This document shows, in pieces, positions 35,560-36,153 of a stretch of DNA of 36,153 bases. The DNA comes from Gemmatimonadales bacterium (GTDB lineage: Bacteria > Gemmatimonadota > Gemmatimonadetes > Gemmatimonadales > JACORV01): the NCBI GenBank assembly GCA_017881505.1, contig JADGQW010000005.1, positions 1 through 36,153 on the forward strand, written 5' to 3'. Both the position numbers and the translations under genes were made by a program. Each line of letters starts with the position of its first letter. The stretch's first letter is position 1. The notes below the pieces were generated by a model, which did no database searches, was not told the DNA's origin, and saw only the letters and a list, made by a program, of their open reading frames with translations.

Positions 35560-36153
35560 GTCCCGACCACCTCCAGCGTGGGCGTCGCCGGAACCCCGGT
35601 GAACGTCGCGCCCGTCGTGCCGACGAGCCGGACGTCCCGGTACGTCCCGATCCACGACGCGGGCCCCTCGAGGAGCACCGTTCGGTGCTGCCGGGTGCGG
35701 GCCTGGAGGAGGCCGCCGCGCTTCGCCTCCTGCTCGACGAGCACCTCCGCCTCCGTCCCCACCAGCGCCGCGTTGCGCGCGCGGGCGACGCGCCGGACGG
35801 CTTCAATAAGCACGGCGAGCCGCTCAGCCGCCAGCGTCTCGGGGACAGCGTCGGGGAGCCGCGTGGCGGCCGTCCCTTCGCGCAGGCTGAACCGGAAGGT
35901 GAAGGCGTCGTCGAACCCCACCGCCTCCACGAGGGACAGCGTCTCCGCGAAGTCCTCGTCCGTCTCGCCCGGGAACCCGACGATGAGGTCCGTGGTGAGG
36001 GCGAGGTCGGGGATGGCCGCGCGGAGCCGGGCCACCACGTCGAGGTATCCCTCGCGCGAGTACCGCCGGAGCATCCGCTTGAGCACGCGCGAGGAACCGC
36101 TCTGCGCCGGCACGTGCACGTGCTCGCACGCCGCCTCGACCTCCGCCATCGCG
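35556..36153 (-). CDS. miaB: tRNA-2-methylthio-N6-dimethylallyladenosine synthase MiaB-like, N-terminus cut by window edge
   Basis: CEHVHVPAQSGSSRVLKRMLRRYSREGYLDVVARLRAAIPDLALTTDLIVGFPGETDEDFAETLSLVEAVGFDDAFTFRFSLREGTAA, then TRAM-like domain. Confidence 0.9.
   Translation of the reverse strand, partial: AMAEVEAACEHVHVPAQSGSSRVLKRMLRRYSREGYLDVVARLRAAIPDLALTTDLIVGFPGETDEDFAETLSLVEAVGFDDAFTFRFSLREGTAATRLPDAVPETLAAERLAVLIEAVRRVARARNAALVGTEAEVLVEQEAKRGGLLQARTRQHRTVLLEGPASWIGTYRDVRLVGTTGATFTGVPATPTLEVVGT

Overview
High-GC (by eye about 70%) bacterial chromosomal window, probably Gemmatimonadota-like (taxonomy is inference). All 36 supported genes lie on the minus strand with almost no intergenic space. 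Reading in transcription order (right to left): miaB(partial)-comFB-comEC-fbp-methylmalonyl-CoA mutase catalytic subunit; then a 22-gene chain fmdB-argS-pfkB family-purM-ribD-ribE-ribBA-ribH-nusB-GT4-hpf-hprK-PTS EIIA/IIB/IIC/IID-HPr-EI-metK-ahcY-bifunctional nuclease-unknown secreted/membrane protein; then a clear cobalamin riboswitch heading a seven-gene chain btuF-btuC-btuD-btuB/TonB receptor-serine hydrolase (class A beta-lactamase fold)-recO-selB; then a tiny secreted protein that is essentially only a T9SS-type sorting domain; then clpB (partial). The large plus-strand ORFs in the supplied track are GC-driven shadows. No tRNA, rRNA, CRISPR, phage or transposon features were seen. Most genes are housekeeping. 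The points most worth a second look are: the B12 riboswitch heading a chain that runs into recO-selB; hprK with no ATG/GTG/TTG where its conserved N-terminus begins; a complete mannose-type PTS plus HprK regulatory module downstream of hpf; the comFB-comEC pair; a stand-alone sorting-tag protein; and a beta-lactamase-like protein lacking the canonical deacylation Glu. Nothing here is clearly a wholly new system.
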